Assembly (NCBI GenBank): GCA_050698355.1
Contig: JBOHBN010000228.1
Span: 1-7,756, forward strand
Reading direction: 5' to 3'
DNA length: 7,756 bases
Source of the DNA: JBOHBN01 sp050698355
Lineage (GTDB): Bacteria; Actinomycetota; Actinomycetes; Streptosporangiales; WHST01
In this document: piece after piece, positions 1-6,160 of the stretch
Numbering within the stretch: the stretch's first letter is position 1
Layout of the letters: every line of letters starts with the position of its first letter
Translations under genes and position numbers: made by a program
Notes under the pieces: model-generated
What the model was told of the DNA's origin: nothing
The model's input: the letters and a program-made list of their open reading frames with translations, nothing else
Databases searched by the model: none

Positions 1-749
1 ATGTGGCGCAGGCCGCGTCTGGCTGGCCAGCGGACGCGACGTGGACGGTGCAACGGTCGGTCGACCTCGTCACGTGGCAGACCGTGCGCGGTGGTCTCGA
101 CGTTCCCGTCGATGCTGGCGCGCTCCCCGTCGACGACTACGAGTTCGCGGCTGGCGAGGTGCAGCACTACCGGGTGCAAGTGTTCTCCGACGGAACCCTG
201 CTCGGCAGCTACACCGACCAGGTCGTCGTGGGCGCCGATGAGCTGTGGCTCAAGTTCGTGCCGTACGCGTTTCTCAACATGACGGTGCATGGGTCGAGTT
301 CCGGTGACGTGACGCGGGCGGCGCGCGCCGGGTTGTTCAGCGTGCTCGGCCGGTCGAAACCGGTCGCGGTGACCGACACTCGCGGGTCACGGACCTACGA
401 GCTCGTCGTCGACACCGAGACGGGTGTCGACCGTGACCAGTTGGATGCGGCACTCGCGTCCGGCGATGTCGTGTTCCTGCAGGTGCCGTCGGGCTATCAG
501 ATCCCTGGTGGCTGGTACTCCGTCGGTGACACCACCGAGGCCCGTAAGGACATCCCGTGGGATCGGCGCTGGTGGACGCTTCCGTTGACGGAGGTCGCCG
601 CACCAGGCCCGGACGTAGTCCCGGTGACATTCACGTGGCGGGCGGTGCGGAACCGGTGGGCGACGTGGGCTGACCTACGGGCCGACGTGGAGTCGTGGCG
701 TGAGCTGCGCGGCATGGTCGCCGACCCGGGTGACGCGGTTGTGCCGTGA
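1..749 (+). CDS. Minor tail protein, Dit-like (5' end outside window)
   Basis: The reading frame is open at the left edge. Its first complete codon in view is a GTG at 3, but the text there (SGWPADATWTVQRS) reads like the middle of a beta-rich domain, so I think the true start lies upstream. About 248 residues are visible. The middle part (GRSKPVAVTDTRGSRTYELV, then a run on a double Trp and TLPLTEVAAPGPDVVP) resembles the C-terminal half of minor tail proteins common in actinobacterial siphophages, which I recall as having a distal-tail (Dit)-like role at the tail tip. That assignment is from memory of the family, not from a search. The end (RNRWATWADLRADVESWREL) is rich in Trp and charge. 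Its TGA overlaps the GTG of the next gene by 4 bases, suggesting coupled translation of two tail-tip components. An alternative would be another baseplate wedge protein. The tail role is fairly safe; the Dit label is moderate. Confidence 0.75.
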   Translation, partial: VAQAASGWPADATWTVQRSVDLVTWQTVRGGLDVPVDAGALPVDDYEFAAGEVQHYRVQVFSDGTLLGSYTDQVVVGADELWLKFVPYAFLNMTVHGSSSGDVTRAARAGLFSVLGRSKPVAVTDTRGSRTYELVVDTETGVDRDQLDAALASGDVVFLQVPSGYQIPGGWYSVGDTTEARKDIPWDRRWWTLPLTEVAAPGPDVVPVTFTWRAVRNRWATWADLRADVESWRELRGMVADPGDAVVP

Positions 750-1951
750 TACCCGTCAGCGACGCGTTCCTGCGGACACTGAGAGGGCCGCACACGCTAG
801 CGGTCCGGGTGAAGACGTGTGAGCCGGGGCAGCACGGCACGAACCCGGTCGGCACCGAGCTCGCCGTCGTCGACGGGAACGTGCAACTCGATTCGACGGC
901 GTCGATCCGCGGGACACTCGACCTGACGACGGACGGGCGCGGTTGGCAGCCGCAGCCAGCCAACTCGAAGCTGATGCCGTACGGCACGGAGATCCACGCC
1001 GCCCGCGGCTTGATTGTCAATGGTGCACCCGAGTACGTCAGTCTCGGCTACTACCGGATCGCCGGCGTCGACCAAGACGACGCGCCGGACGGGCAGCTGC
1101 GGATCTCCGGGCAGGACCGGTCGTCGGTCCTCGCCGACGCGAAACTCCTCGAAGCGACCCAGTTCCGCGCTGGGTCGACGGTGTATCACATTTTCAACCG
1201 GCTCGTTCGTGACGTGTTGCCGGGGCAGGAGATCGAGTTCGACTATCTGGCGGGCACGGACCAGCTGACCCGCCAGCTCGTGCTCGGCGGGTCGGGTGGC
1301 AGTAATGACCGGTGGGCGTTCCTGTCCGATCTGGCGACGTCGCGGGGGAAGTACGCGTATTTCGACTACCGCGGCGTGCTGGTCGTCAAGTCGCCGCCCG
1401 ACGCTGATGATCCGGTGTGGGAAGCGAACGCCGGCGAGGACGGTGTGCTGGTGTCGGCGGGCCGGTCGGTGGACCGTTCCGGGTTGTACAACGCGGTCGT
1501 CGTGACAGGTCAGGGCGCCGACACCGAGAACCCGGTGCGGGCGGTCGCGTTCGACGCAGACCCCGACTCGCCGACCTACTGGCAAGGCGACTTCGGGCAG
1601 GTGCCTAGGTTCGAGTCGTCGTCGACGGTCGGGACGGTGCAGCAGGCGAGCCTCGCTGCGCAGACGATCCTGCAACGCTCCATCGGGCTACCACTATCGG
1701 TCGACTTCACGGCGGTGCCGAACCCGGCGCTCGAAACCCTAGACCCGGTCCGGCTGGTGTACCCGCGGGGCGGCGGGTCACGCACACACGTCATGCAGCA
1801 GGTGACGGTCCCGTTGACGGCCGACGGGACGTTGAGTGGCACCGCGAAACATCAGGCAGCGGCGAGCGTGTTCGGAGTGCTCTCGGACTACTACAAGGAC
1901 GAATCCGACACCGACGACGACGAGAAATCGGGGGATAATGAGAAGAAGTAA
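746..1951 (+). CDS. DUF5047-like minor tail / tail hub protein
   Basis: This is a 401-residue protein starting at a GTG that overlaps the upstream stop as GTGA; only a weak GGGTGA lies upstream, so translational coupling is likely. The N-terminus (IPVSDAFLRTLRGPHTLAVR, then GTNPVGTELAVVDGNV) matches my memory of the DUF5047 family of actinophage tail proteins. The next part (LTTDGRGWQPQPANSKLMPY, then YVSLGYYRIAGVDQD) has the alternating beta-strand character of tail hub proteins of the gp27/gp44 type, which form the ring at the tail tip. The last 20 or so residues are highly charged (DESDTDDDEKSGDNEKK) and probably disordered. The stop is doubled in frame as TAATAG. No catalytic or peptidoglycan-cleaving motif is visible. 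It lies next to the Dit-like gene, as expected for a hub. Family membership is likely; the hub role is inference. Confidence 0.75.
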   Translation: MIPVSDAFLRTLRGPHTLAVRVKTCEPGQHGTNPVGTELAVVDGNVQLDSTASIRGTLDLTTDGRGWQPQPANSKLMPYGTEIHAARGLIVNGAPEYVSLGYYRIAGVDQDDAPDGQLRISGQDRSSVLADAKLLEATQFRAGSTVYHIFNRLVRDVLPGQEIEFDYLAGTDQLTRQLVLGGSGGSNDRWAFLSDLATSRGKYAYFDYRGVLVVKSPPDADDPVWEANAGEDGVLVSAGRSVDRSGLYNAVVVTGQGADTENPVRAVAFDADPDSPTYWQGDFGQVPRFESSSTVGTVQQASLAAQTILQRSIGLPLSVDFTAVPNPALETLDPVRLVYPRGGGSRTHVMQQVTVPLTADGTLSGTAKHQAAASVFGVLSDYYKDESDTDDDEKSGDNEKK

Positions 1952-1955
1952 TAGC

Positions 1956-1989
1956 GGGGCCGCTTAGCGCATCACCGCAAAGCGACCCC
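1956..1989 (+). repeat. Imperfect inverted repeat in the leader of the HNH gene
   Basis: GGGGCCGCTT at 1956-1965 can pair with AAGCGACCCC at 1980-1989. This gives a 10-base-pair stem with one C-A mismatch and a 14-base loop. It begins 4 bases after the hub-gene stop, in a 76-base gap that otherwise shows nothing recognisable. There is no following T tract, so it is not a textbook intrinsic terminator. It could slow transcription, act as an RNA processing or stability element, or mark the edge of the inserted HNH unit. It could also be chance, given the high G+C. Confidence 0.35.
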
Positions 1990-2027
1990 TGACCCACCTA
2001 CTCGACTGGACCGAGAGGCAGGCTGCC

Positions 2028-2681
2028 GTGAAGGCTACATGTTCCGTTGACGAATGCGAGAATGAGGTTCGCGCACGAGGCTGGTGCTGGGCTCACTATC
2101 GACGTTGGCAGAAGGCCGGTGACGTCGGCCCGGCCGAGACGAGGAAGCCACCAGCGAAGTTCTGCTCTTTCCCTGGGTGCGGTGAACGGCACCGGGCGAA
2201 GGGCTACTGCGTCGTTCACTATGAACGGTGGAAGAAGCACGGGGATCCTTCCATAGTCATTCCGTCTGGAAAACTTGCCGGTCCCCTACTTGGTGTCGCG
2301 GGGGCTGCTCACCCGCGGTGGAAGGGCAAGAACATCTCCTACAAGGGAGCCCACTGCCGAGTACTCCGGCAATGGGGTAAGGCAAGCAACTATGAATGCC
2401 GCCACTGCGGCGCACCAGCAGCAGAATGGGCGTACGACCGCCTCGACGACAACGCCAAGGCGACGGACGAGGGCTGGCCCTACAGCCTGGACCCGAGCCA
2501 TTACATGCCGCTGTGTAGCAAGTGTCACCGCCGATTCGACCCACCAGGTCGATGGCACGCTGCAAAGACACACTGCCCGCAAGGGCATCCGTACGACCAA
2601 GAAAACACTTACCGGCACCCTAGGGGCGACCGGCAATGCCGGACATGCATTAGAGCTCGAAGGCGAAAGAAGGGGAGTTAA
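2028..2681 (+). CDS. Free-standing HNH endonuclease with multiple zinc-binding modules
   Basis: This 217-residue protein starts at a GTG with a purine-rich GAGAGG at 2013-2018. Two N-terminal modules have identical spacing, C5-x4-C10-x9-C20-x2-H23 and C46-x4-C51-x9-C61-x2-H64, each followed by a YxRWxKxGD-like text. They are probably zinc-binding DNA-recognition units. The HNH core has C124-x2-C127, H158 in SLDPSHYMPLC, and C163-x2-C166-H167. A further module (C183, H187, C204, C207 in CPQGHPYD and RQCRTC) precedes a basic RARRRKK tail. HNH enzymes of this kind cut DNA, and free-standing phage copies often spread as homing endonucleases. The position normally expected to hold the first catalytic His reads WAYDRLDD, where I recall relatives as WAYDH, so activity is uncertain. 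The gene interrupts a run of tail genes, and its codons look less G+C-biased than the neighbours, which supports mobility. Confidence 0.88.
   Translation: MKATCSVDECENEVRARGWCWAHYRRWQKAGDVGPAETRKPPAKFCSFPGCGERHRAKGYCVVHYERWKKHGDPSIVIPSGKLAGPLLGVAGAAHPRWKGKNISYKGAHCRVLRQWGKASNYECRHCGAPAAEWAYDRLDDNAKATDEGWPYSLDPSHYMPLCSKCHRRFDPPGRWHAAKTHCPQGHPYDQENTYRHPRGDRQCRTCIRARRRKKGS
2670..2677 (+). promoter_or_regulatory. Strong ribosome-binding site inside the HNH 3' end
   Basis: AAGGGGAG lies within the last codons of the HNH gene, 5 bases before the TTG at 2683. It decides the start of the following tail gene. The HNH stop (TAA, 2679-2681) sits between this site and the TTG. Confidence 0.7.
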
Positions 2682-2682
2682 C

Positions 2683-3171
2683 TTGCCGACTACGAGTGTG
2701 TACGGCTGGCGGTACCCGGAAGACGGCGACGAGCCGAACCCGAACCAGATCCAGCATCTCGGTGAGGACATCGAACAGACCGTCAAGGACTTGATTACCG
2801 ACACTGGTGACCGCACCGATCTTGCGGTGACGATGGGCAGCGGGTGGACGCTGCAGCAGCTGAACTACCGGATCATTCTCGGGAAGTTTATGACGCTGCA
2901 TGTGCAGGCGACCCGGTCCGGTGCCGACATTCAGGCGCAGAGCAACGGTGACGGGCATCCCGGCAACATCACTGACTCGGACGTGTTGACGATCGACGAC
3001 ACGGCGAAACGGCCGACGTCGGATTCGGAGAGCAACGTGCATACGACGACGACGTCCGGTGCGGCCCGGTTGAAGATCGGCGGGACGTTGACGATCTACG
3101 ACCTGCACACCAACTCGACGATCGCGAAGGACGACCTGGTCAGCTTCACGTTCCTCTACTTCACCCCGTAA
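2683..3171 (+). CDS. Small minor tail / baseplate-associated protein, TTG start
   Basis: I start this 162-residue protein at a TTG because a strong ribosome-binding site stands 5 bases upstream and the N-terminus then reads PTTSVYGWRYPEDGDEPNPN. That resembles the (M)PTTxxYGxxYP opening I recall for short tail proteins of actinophages. The frame is open further upstream to 2275, but that extension lies over the HNH gene and reads as low-complexity out-of-frame text. Residues 21-38 (NQIQHLGEDIEQTVKDLI) form a likely amphipathic helix or short coiled coil. The rest alternates polar and hydrophobic residues and looks all-beta (TLQQLNYRIILGKFMTLHVQ; KIGGTLTIYDLH; LVSFTFLYFTP), as in small head-binding or fibre-cap domains. 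It lies between hub and fibre genes, and its stop overlaps the fibre start by one base, so it may link the fibre to the tail tip. No enzyme motif is visible. Exact function unknown. Confidence 0.78.
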   Translation: MPTTSVYGWRYPEDGDEPNPNQIQHLGEDIEQTVKDLITDTGDRTDLAVTMGSGWTLQQLNYRIILGKFMTLHVQATRSGADIQAQSNGDGHPGNITDSDVLTIDDTAKRPTSDSESNVHTTTTSGAARLKIGGTLTIYDLHTNSTIAKDDLVSFTFLYFTP

Positions 3172-5861
3172 TGGCTAAGTCGACTGAGCTCGCGCCGCTG
3201 TTCAATGCCGATACCGGTACGGCGCGGCTGGAGCTGTTGTCGGGTGTGATCCGGGCGTGGGACTCCAAGGCGGCGACGAACCAGGTCGTTGTTGGTGGCC
3301 GCACGCTGCGTGACCTGGATGTGCTTGTCGGGCCGGGCACGGTCGAGTTCGCCCGCGGCGATGTGGTTGGCCTGTTGCGGGTCGGCTGGCAGCTAGTGAT
3401 CCTCGGTAAGTGGTTCTACGCCGACCAGGGCCGCATCCCAGCGGGGATTCTGCTACCGGGGTCGGTCGCGACGGGCAACGTGCAGGACTACGCGGTCACC
3501 GAACCGAAGGTCCACGATGAGGCCGTCAGTACGCGGACGATCGTGCCGCAGGCGATCACGACGGTGAAGATCGCCGGTCAGGCCGTCACTCTCGCGCAGC
3601 TCGCCGACGGGTCGGTGGACGCGTCGAAGATCGTGCAAGCGTCGATCACTAGCGGTCTGCTCGCCGATGACGCGGTGACGGCGGCGAAGCTCGCCGACGG
3701 GTCGGTGACGGGTTCGGCGATCGCGCAGGACTCGATCGACTCGTCGAAGGTGACGTTCACCGCCGGCGACATCGGTGGCGCGTCCGTCACCCTGTCAGGT
3801 ACCGCACCGTCGAGCCCTGCCGTGAACGACCTGTGGATCGACTCGTCCGCCGGCTACGTCGTGAAGACGTGGAACGGCACCGACTGGGTCGAATCCTCCG
3901 CGACCGTGGGCGACGGCACCATCACAGCGGCGAAGCTCGCCGACGGGTCCGTGTCCGCGGCGAAACTCGTCGCCGGCGCGGTCGGCCCGGACCAGCTCGC
4001 CACGGCGGTCACGTCCGACATCACCAACGCGCAGTCTGACGCGTCGCAGGCACTGTCCGACGCGAACAACATTAGCGCCGCTCAGCTCACCGACGACGCG
4101 GTCGTCGCCCGGACGATCGCGGCTGGCGCGGTCGGCGCGGTAGCGATCGCGGCGAACACGATCACCGCCGGTCAGATCGCTGCGGGCGCGATCGGCGCGG
4201 ATGAGCTGCTCGCGAACGTGGTCACGGCGGGGAAGATCGCAGCGGAAGCGGTGCTCGCGGAAGCGATCAAGGCGGGCGCTGTCACTGCGGAGAAGCTCGA
4301 CGCTGACGCGGTCACCGCGGGGAAGATCGCCGCTGGCGCGGTGATAGCGGGCACCATCGCCGTCGGCGCGGTCGGCGCGGACCAGATCGCCGCGGGTGCG
4401 ATCGTGGCGGGGAAGATCGCCGCCGGCGTCGTCGGCGCCGAACAGCTCGCCGCCGGTTCGATCGTCGCGGGGAAGATCGCGGCGGGTGCGATCACCGGTA
4501 ACAAGTTGTCCCTCGGCGGCGGCGAGATGGGCAACCTCGTCCCCGACGGCGGCTTCGAGAACGGCAAACCGAGCTACGGCACCGAAATCGGCACCTGGAA
4601 CGCGTTGTATTCGGTCGGCGGCGTCGACGCGCACACCGGCGACTACTACATGGCGCTTGCCATCGATACCGCGTCCACCGACCGGCGGCTGCAGATCAGC
4701 CCCAAGGTGCCGATCGGTGGCGGGCGGTCGGTCACCGTCGGCTATTGGACGTACGGCCCGTATCACCGCGACACGACCCAACGTATTGGTGTTGGGGTGC
4801 AGTTCCTCGACGAGAACGACACAGAGCTTCATTACGAGGTCGAGCTGACCTTCGAGGACGTCGGTAGTGACTGGGTTCATTGCGGCTATCCTGACTATGT
4901 CGTCCCGCCGGGCACCGCGTCGATCGTCGTCTACCTCGACGCGTACGGCGTCCTCGACAACAACGTCTACTTCGATGACGTGTCGGTCGTCGCGAACAAC
5001 AACAGTGTGCTGTTCGACTCCGGCGGCGAGCGGATCGTCACCTCGTCGCGTATCGCCGACGGTGGACTGGCGCCGTTCGTCATCAGTGACCCGGTCGTCG
5101 GCGAGATGCAGTTCGACGCGCAGCAGCTCCGCAGAGTCGAAGCCGACGGGACCGTCAAGTCCGAACTGGTCATCTCCGACGGCGGTTGGACATTCACCGG
5201 TGAAGGCGACGTCGGCTCCGCATCCGGCGGCATCGTGACGATCAACAACAACGGTGTGCTCGGCGACCCCACGAAGTTCCTCGAACTCGACGTCAACGAG
5301 ATCCAGACCAACCCCTACGGGGAGACGCTGAACCTGAACCTCGACTCGGGTGGCAGCGTGTCATTCGGCGGCTACGTGTACGGCGGCGAGTCCACCGCGA
5401 TCAACAACCGTGCGCAGATCGGCGGGTGGGAGGCGGAGAACGCCGACGGCAACTCGGCGGTCACGTTCACGAACGCGGCGGTGCAGTGCCGCCCGCTGAA
5501 CCAGGGCGGGTTCCGAGACCTGGTCTGCACGAAGGTCAACGAGCAGTCCGACCCTGCGGTGAAGGCAGACATCGAGCCGATGGACACTGCGGGTGCGCTC
5601 GGCACGGTGCGTGCAGTGCCCGCGTACGAGTTCAAGATGATCACGGATTCGGTCGACGACGAAACCCGCGGCCGGGGCGTCATGTCGATCGACCTGCCAG
5701 AAAACATGGTTACCCCAGGCGGCCAGGACCATCCCGACGACCCAGACCTGGTCAGCTACGGCGACCTCATCGGCACGCTGTGGGGTGCGGTGCAGGAACT
5801 CGCCAGCGAGAAAGAGGCACTCGAACAGCGGCTCGCTCGGCTCGAAGCGGCCGGCGCGTAG
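3171..5861 (+). CDS. Tail fibre/spike with decapeptide repeats, jelly-roll domain and S74 self-cleaving chaperone
   Basis: This 896-residue protein is probably the receptor-binding fibre. Residues 1-105 form a beta-rich N-terminal domain (WQLVILGKWFYADQGRI) likely to attach to the tail. Residues 109-450 are 10-residue repeats of the type (V/I)TAGKIAAGA, interrupted at about 199-250 by a module containing NDLWIDSSAGYVVKTWNGTD. Residues 455-608 begin NLVPDGGFENGK and end YFDDVSVV, like a carbohydrate-binding jelly roll of the CBM4/9 kind. A beta-rich shaft follows to about 780. The C-terminus matches the S74 intramolecular chaperone of phage spikes: S793-D-x3-K798 gives the Ser-Lys spacing of the self-cleavage site, then come YEFK, GRGVMSIDLPENMV, and a final trimerising helix (QELASEKEALEQRLARLEAA). 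Cleavage would release about 104 residues. No Shine-Dalgarno is visible; the start overlaps the previous stop as TAATG, so translation is probably coupled. The fibre role is secure; the sugar ligand is unknown. Confidence 0.88.
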   Translation: MAKSTELAPLFNADTGTARLELLSGVIRAWDSKAATNQVVVGGRTLRDLDVLVGPGTVEFARGDVVGLLRVGWQLVILGKWFYADQGRIPAGILLPGSVATGNVQDYAVTEPKVHDEAVSTRTIVPQAITTVKIAGQAVTLAQLADGSVDASKIVQASITSGLLADDAVTAAKLADGSVTGSAIAQDSIDSSKVTFTAGDIGGASVTLSGTAPSSPAVNDLWIDSSAGYVVKTWNGTDWVESSATVGDGTITAAKLADGSVSAAKLVAGAVGPDQLATAVTSDITNAQSDASQALSDANNISAAQLTDDAVVARTIAAGAVGAVAIAANTITAGQIAAGAIGADELLANVVTAGKIAAEAVLAEAIKAGAVTAEKLDADAVTAGKIAAGAVIAGTIAVGAVGADQIAAGAIVAGKIAAGVVGAEQLAAGSIVAGKIAAGAITGNKLSLGGGEMGNLVPDGGFENGKPSYGTEIGTWNALYSVGGVDAHTGDYYMALAIDTASTDRRLQISPKVPIGGGRSVTVGYWTYGPYHRDTTQRIGVGVQFLDENDTELHYEVELTFEDVGSDWVHCGYPDYVVPPGTASIVVYLDAYGVLDNNVYFDDVSVVANNNSVLFDSGGERIVTSSRIADGGLAPFVISDPVVGEMQFDAQQLRRVEADGTVKSELVISDGGWTFTGEGDVGSASGGIVTINNNGVLGDPTKFLELDVNEIQTNPYGETLNLNLDSGGSVSFGGYVYGGESTAINNRAQIGGWEAENADGNSAVTFTNAAVQCRPLNQGGFRDLVCTKVNEQSDPAVKADIEPMDTAGALGTVRAVPAYEFKMITDSVDDETRGRGVMSIDLPENMVTPGGQDHPDDPDLVSYGDLIGTLWGAVQELASEKEALEQRLARLEAAGA
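3495..4520 (+). repeat. Degenerate 30-base tandem repeats encoding decapeptides in the fibre
   Basis: The coding sequence repeats with a 30-base period, one repeat per 10 residues. It shows about 9 units before the interruption at 3765-3920 and about 18 to 20 after it, with a second polar break (TSDITNAQSDASQALSDANN) near 4011-4070. The motif GCGGGGAAGATCGC occurs at 4227, 4317, 4407 and 4467, which are 90, 90 and 60 bases apart, all multiples of 30. A 23-base identity is shared by 3681-3703 and 3927-3949, on either side of the inserted module. Such repeats can expand or contract by recombination while keeping frame. Confidence 0.8.
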
Positions 5862-5872
5862 GTAGAGGGGTT

Positions 5873-5876
5873 GGAG
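5873..5876 (+). promoter_or_regulatory. Ribosome-binding site supporting the ATG at 5885
   Basis: GGAG stands 8 bases before the ATG, in a 23-base gap after the fibre stop (an AGAGGGG lies just upstream). It supports this ATG over the long in-frame extension that overlaps the fibre gene. Confidence 0.5.
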
Positions 5877-5884
5877 CCCGGTGT

Positions 5885-6160
5885 ATGGACTTGAGCCAAC
5901 TCACCGGCCCGATCACTGGACTCGCCGGGGCGGCGGCACTGGTCATCTCCGCGTTAGGGCGGCGCCGTGAGGACCGAGACAAGCAATATGACCAGCTCGT
6001 CAAAGAACGCAACGAGGTCCAGCGCCGCTACGACGAGTTGCAGGTCCGCTATGACCGGCTCCGCCGCGACCATGACGTGCTCCTCGACTGGGCGTACGAC
6101 CTGCGTAAGGCGCTGCACGCGCAGAACATCGACACCCCGGACTTGCCGGGGCAGCCGTGA
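5885..6160 (+). CDS. Small single-helix membrane protein with coiled coil, holin-like or lysis accessory
   Basis: This is a 91-residue protein. Residues 8-24 (GPITGLAGAAALVISAL) form one predicted membrane segment rich in Gly and Ala. It is followed at once by GRRREDRDK and a heptad-like charged stretch to about residue 75 (LVKERNEVQRRYDELQVRYD), probably a coiled coil. The positive charges just after the helix suggest an outside N-terminus and a cytoplasmic C-terminus. That is the opposite of an inner-membrane spanin (N-in, C-out), so I do not call it Rz-like. It could be a small holin-like partner, comparable in outline to the single-helix proteins next to holins in some mycobacteriophages such as Ms6, or a tail or membrane-associated factor. 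Its TGA overlaps the GTG of the collagen-like gene by 4 bases, so the two are probably made together. The gene is well supported; the function is a guess from context. Confidence 0.72.
   Translation: MDLSQLTGPITGLAGAAALVISALGRRREDRDKQYDQLVKERNEVQRRYDELQVRYDRLRRDHDVLLDWAYDLRKALHAQNIDTPDLPGQP

Noticed and set aside
797..1675. Long open frame on the minus strand, 292 codons, opposite the hub gene
   Set aside because: The translation is dominated by Arg, His and Pro in low-complexity runs, the usual mirror of high-G+C codon bias. It has no recognisable domain and lies wholly opposite a well-supported gene.
1952..2027. Possible promoter for the HNH gene in the 76-base gap
   Set aside because: I could not find a convincing -35 and -10 pair; the gene is more simply read from the long late transcript.
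2275..2682. Upstream extension of the 162-residue tail protein frame
   Set aside because: It overlaps the HNH gene out of frame, reads as Thr and Arg-rich filler, and the strong ribosome-binding site at 2670-2677 points to the TTG at 2683.
4141..4500. Regular 30-base repeats that might recall a CRISPR array
   Set aside because: The repeats are contiguous without unique spacers, diverge codon by codon, and stay in frame within a fibre gene.
3795..4880. Minus-strand open frame of 361 codons with repeated RDLPRDDR-like text
   Set aside because: The apparent repeats are the reverse reading of the 30-base fibre repeats on the plus strand. It offers no independent evidence of coding.
5426..5884. 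Upstream extension of the 91-residue membrane protein frame, which might suggest a fusion or frameshift product with the fibre
   Set aside because: The extension is Arg and Gly-rich out-of-frame text over the S74 domain. No slippery sequence is evident, and an ATG with GGAG spacing fits at 5885.
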